Assembly (NCBI GenBank): GCA_036388295.1
Contig: DASVSC010000160.1
Span: 1 to 5,843, forward strand
DNA: 5,843 nt
Reading direction: 5' to 3'
Source: RYN-431 sp036388295
GTDB taxonomy: Bacteria; Planctomycetota; Phycisphaerae; Tepidisphaerales; Tepidisphaeraceae
Part shown: piece after piece, positions 4,860 to 5,843 of the stretch
How the letters are laid out: each line of letters begins with the position of its first letter
How positions within the stretch are numbered: position 1 is the stretch's first letter
Notes under the pieces: generated by a model
Database searches by the model: none
What the model saw: the letters and a program-made list of their open reading frames with translations, nothing else
Told to the model about the DNA's origin: nothing
Program-made: the position numbers and the translations under genes

Positions 4860-5780
4860 TCAGACGACCGCTTCGGCAACAGGCGCTCGCGGGGCGCGGC
4901 TGGCGGCCGTCCTGACCAGGCGGTCGACTAGCGTCGGAAACGTCATCCCTTCCCGGGCGGCGGCTTCGGGCAGAAGGCTGGTCCCGGTGAAGCCGGGCAT
5001 GGTGTTGATTTCCAGCAAAAACGGCTCCCCGGCAGGCATTATCCGCAAATCCACCCGCGCCAGGTCCCGGCAGCCCAACACCGCGCTGGCTTCCACCGCC
5101 AGTCGGCAGCATTCCGCAACGACCTCGGCCGGCAGCCGGGTGTCGAAGCTGTGCGTCGCGCCGCCGTGGGTGTATTTGGCTGAGTAATCGAAAAAGGCGT
5201 GGTCGGTGTCGATGCGGATCGGCGGCAGGGCGTGGCCGAACAGCAAACCGACCGTCAACTCGCTGCCGGCGATGAACTGCTCCATCATGCACTCGCCGTG
5301 CTTGGCGATCAGTTCGTCGGCGGCCCGGCGTGCGTCGTCGGCGGTCTTGCAGACGAACACGTCAATGCTGCTGCCGGAGCGGATGGCCTTGACCACTACC
5401 GGCAGGCCCAGATCATTCGCGTCGAACGGCTCGCCGCGCAGCACGTGCCAGGCGGGCGTGGGCAGGCCGCTCTGTTGCCACACCTGTTTGGCCCCGATTT
5501 TGTCCATTCCCAGGGCCGACGACTTGGAGCCGCTGCCGACGAACACGATGCCGCGGTTTTCCAGGATCGTTTGAAGTTCGCCGCTTTCGCCGAAGTCGCC
5601 GTGGAGGACGGGGAACACGACGTCGGCGGGGTGGTCTAGGCCGCTAAGGTTGTCGGGGCTGATGTCGGAGACGAACACGTCATGGCCGGCCTGACGGAGC
5701 GCCTCGGCCACGCCGGCGCCGGATTTGAAGCTGATGTCGCGTTCGGCGCTGGGGCCGCCGCAGAGGACGGTAATACGCAT
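4860..5780 (-). CDS. ddl: D-alanine--D-alanine ligase
   Basis: Ddl is a cytoplasmic ATP-grasp enzyme that joins two D-alanines for the peptidoglycan stem peptide. The 306 residues match DdlB-type length. Visible motifs are GGPSAERDIS (8-17, Glu13 like E. coli DdlB Glu15), HGDFGESGELQ (60-70), GSGSKSSALGMDK (82-94), the ATP-binding VVVKAIRSGSSID (128-140), MMEQFIAGSELTVGLL (165-180), YSAKY (199-203) with Tyr203 aligning with DdlB Tyr216, and the C-terminal RVDLR...FLLEINTMPGFTGTSLLP. In that last block Arg242, Asp244, Glu257 and Asn259 align with the DdlB catalytic and metal residues Arg255, Asp257, Glu270 and Asn272. The Tyr points to D-Ala rather than the D-lactate type of VanA. The ATG has a strong GGAAGG four bases upstream (5785-5790). 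No catalytic residue is missing. It leads ftsQ, as in the classic ddl-ftsQ pair. Confidence 0.97.
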   Translation of the reverse strand: MRITVLCGGPSAERDISFKSGAGVAEALRQAGHDVFVSDISPDNLSGLDHPADVVFPVLHGDFGESGELQTILENRGIVFVGSGSKSSALGMDKIGAKQVWQQSGLPTPAWHVLRGEPFDANDLGLPVVVKAIRSGSSIDVFVCKTADDARRAADELIAKHGECMMEQFIAGSELTVGLLFGHALPPIRIDTDHAFFDYSAKYTHGGATHSFDTRLPAEVVAECCRLAVEASAVLGCRDLARVDLRIMPAGEPFLLEINTMPGFTGTSLLPEAAAREGMTFPTLVDRLVRTAASRAPRAPVAEAVV

Positions 5781-5809
5781 AAATCCTTCCGGGTGCGGGT
5801 CGTCTGGCT

Positions 5810-5836
5810 CCCTCTCCCGGTATGGCCGGGAGAGGG
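5810..5836. repeat. Perfect 11-bp inverted repeat upstream of ddl
   Basis: CCCTCTCCCGG (5810-5820) and CCGGGAGAGGG (5826-5836) form a perfect 11-bp stem with a five-base loop, followed by TTGGGGT up to the window edge. It ends 30 bases before the ddl ATG. There is no T-run on the minus strand, so it is not a typical terminator. Its form resembles the REP-like dispersed palindromes seen between genes in many G+C-rich genomes; copy number cannot be judged from one copy. Confidence 0.6.
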
Positions 5837-5843
5837 TTGGGGT

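Noticed and set aside
4840..5292. Upstream extension of the ftsQ open frame into ddl
   Set aside because: The extension overlaps ddl coding sequence and gives no family similarity. The ATG at 4839 yields normal FtsQ length and topology.
1..5843. CRISPR arrays, tRNA genes, insertion sequences, transposases
   Set aside because: No spaced identical repeats, cloverleaf-like sequence, or transposase motif was found on either strand.

Overview
The window is a fragment of a division and cell wall (dcw) region from a G+C-rich bacterium, and every convincing gene lies on the minus strand. In transcription order, from right to left, it holds ddl (D-alanine--D-alanine ligase), ftsQ, a small unrecognised multi-membrane protein, mraZ, rsmH (mraW), and a membrane-anchored protein with two LysM domains in the slot where ftsL normally sits. 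A planctomycete, possibly of the Phycisphaerae type, fits best. The reasons are the high G+C, the rearranged dcw order, the absence of ftsA/ftsZ after ftsQ, the LysM protein after rsmH, and the style of the intergenic repeats. This assignment is inference, because no rRNA or marker tree is available.

Layout by position. Bases 1-43 are a purine-rich degenerate repeat (minus strand) after the LysM gene. The LysM gene is at 44-994 and rsmH at 1016-1921. Bases 1922-2480 are a 559-base non-coding stretch between mraZ and rsmH. mraZ is at 2481-2951. Bases 2952-3180 hold the likely mraZ promoter with two 10-bp-spaced MraZ-type boxes, a terminator-like A/T hairpin and one DnaA-box-like site. The unknown membrane protein is at 3181-3771, ftsQ at 3886-4839 and ddl at 4860-5780. 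A strong 11-bp inverted repeat (5810-5836) sits just upstream of ddl.

The genes fit one job. Ddl makes the D-Ala-D-Ala dipeptide for peptidoglycan, FtsQ is a divisome scaffold, MraZ is the autoregulator of the cluster, RsmH methylates 16S rRNA, and the LysM protein probably binds peptidoglycan from a membrane anchor. The usual dcw order (mraZ-rsmH-ftsL-ftsI...ddl-ftsQ-ftsA-ftsZ) is permuted here, with the ddl-ftsQ tail placed ahead of mraZ.

The most interesting item is the mraZ-rsmH intergenic region. Read as RNA in the gene direction it carries 18 GGA triplets (6 on the opposite strand). Eleven of them are ANGGAY, and several sit exactly in the loops of perfect short hairpins. One hairpin contains the full ACAAGGAUGU core of the CsrA SELEX consensus. 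This is the architecture of CsrB/RsmZ-type CsrA-sequestering RNAs, or of a heavily CsrA-controlled leader, in a setting where I know of no described example.
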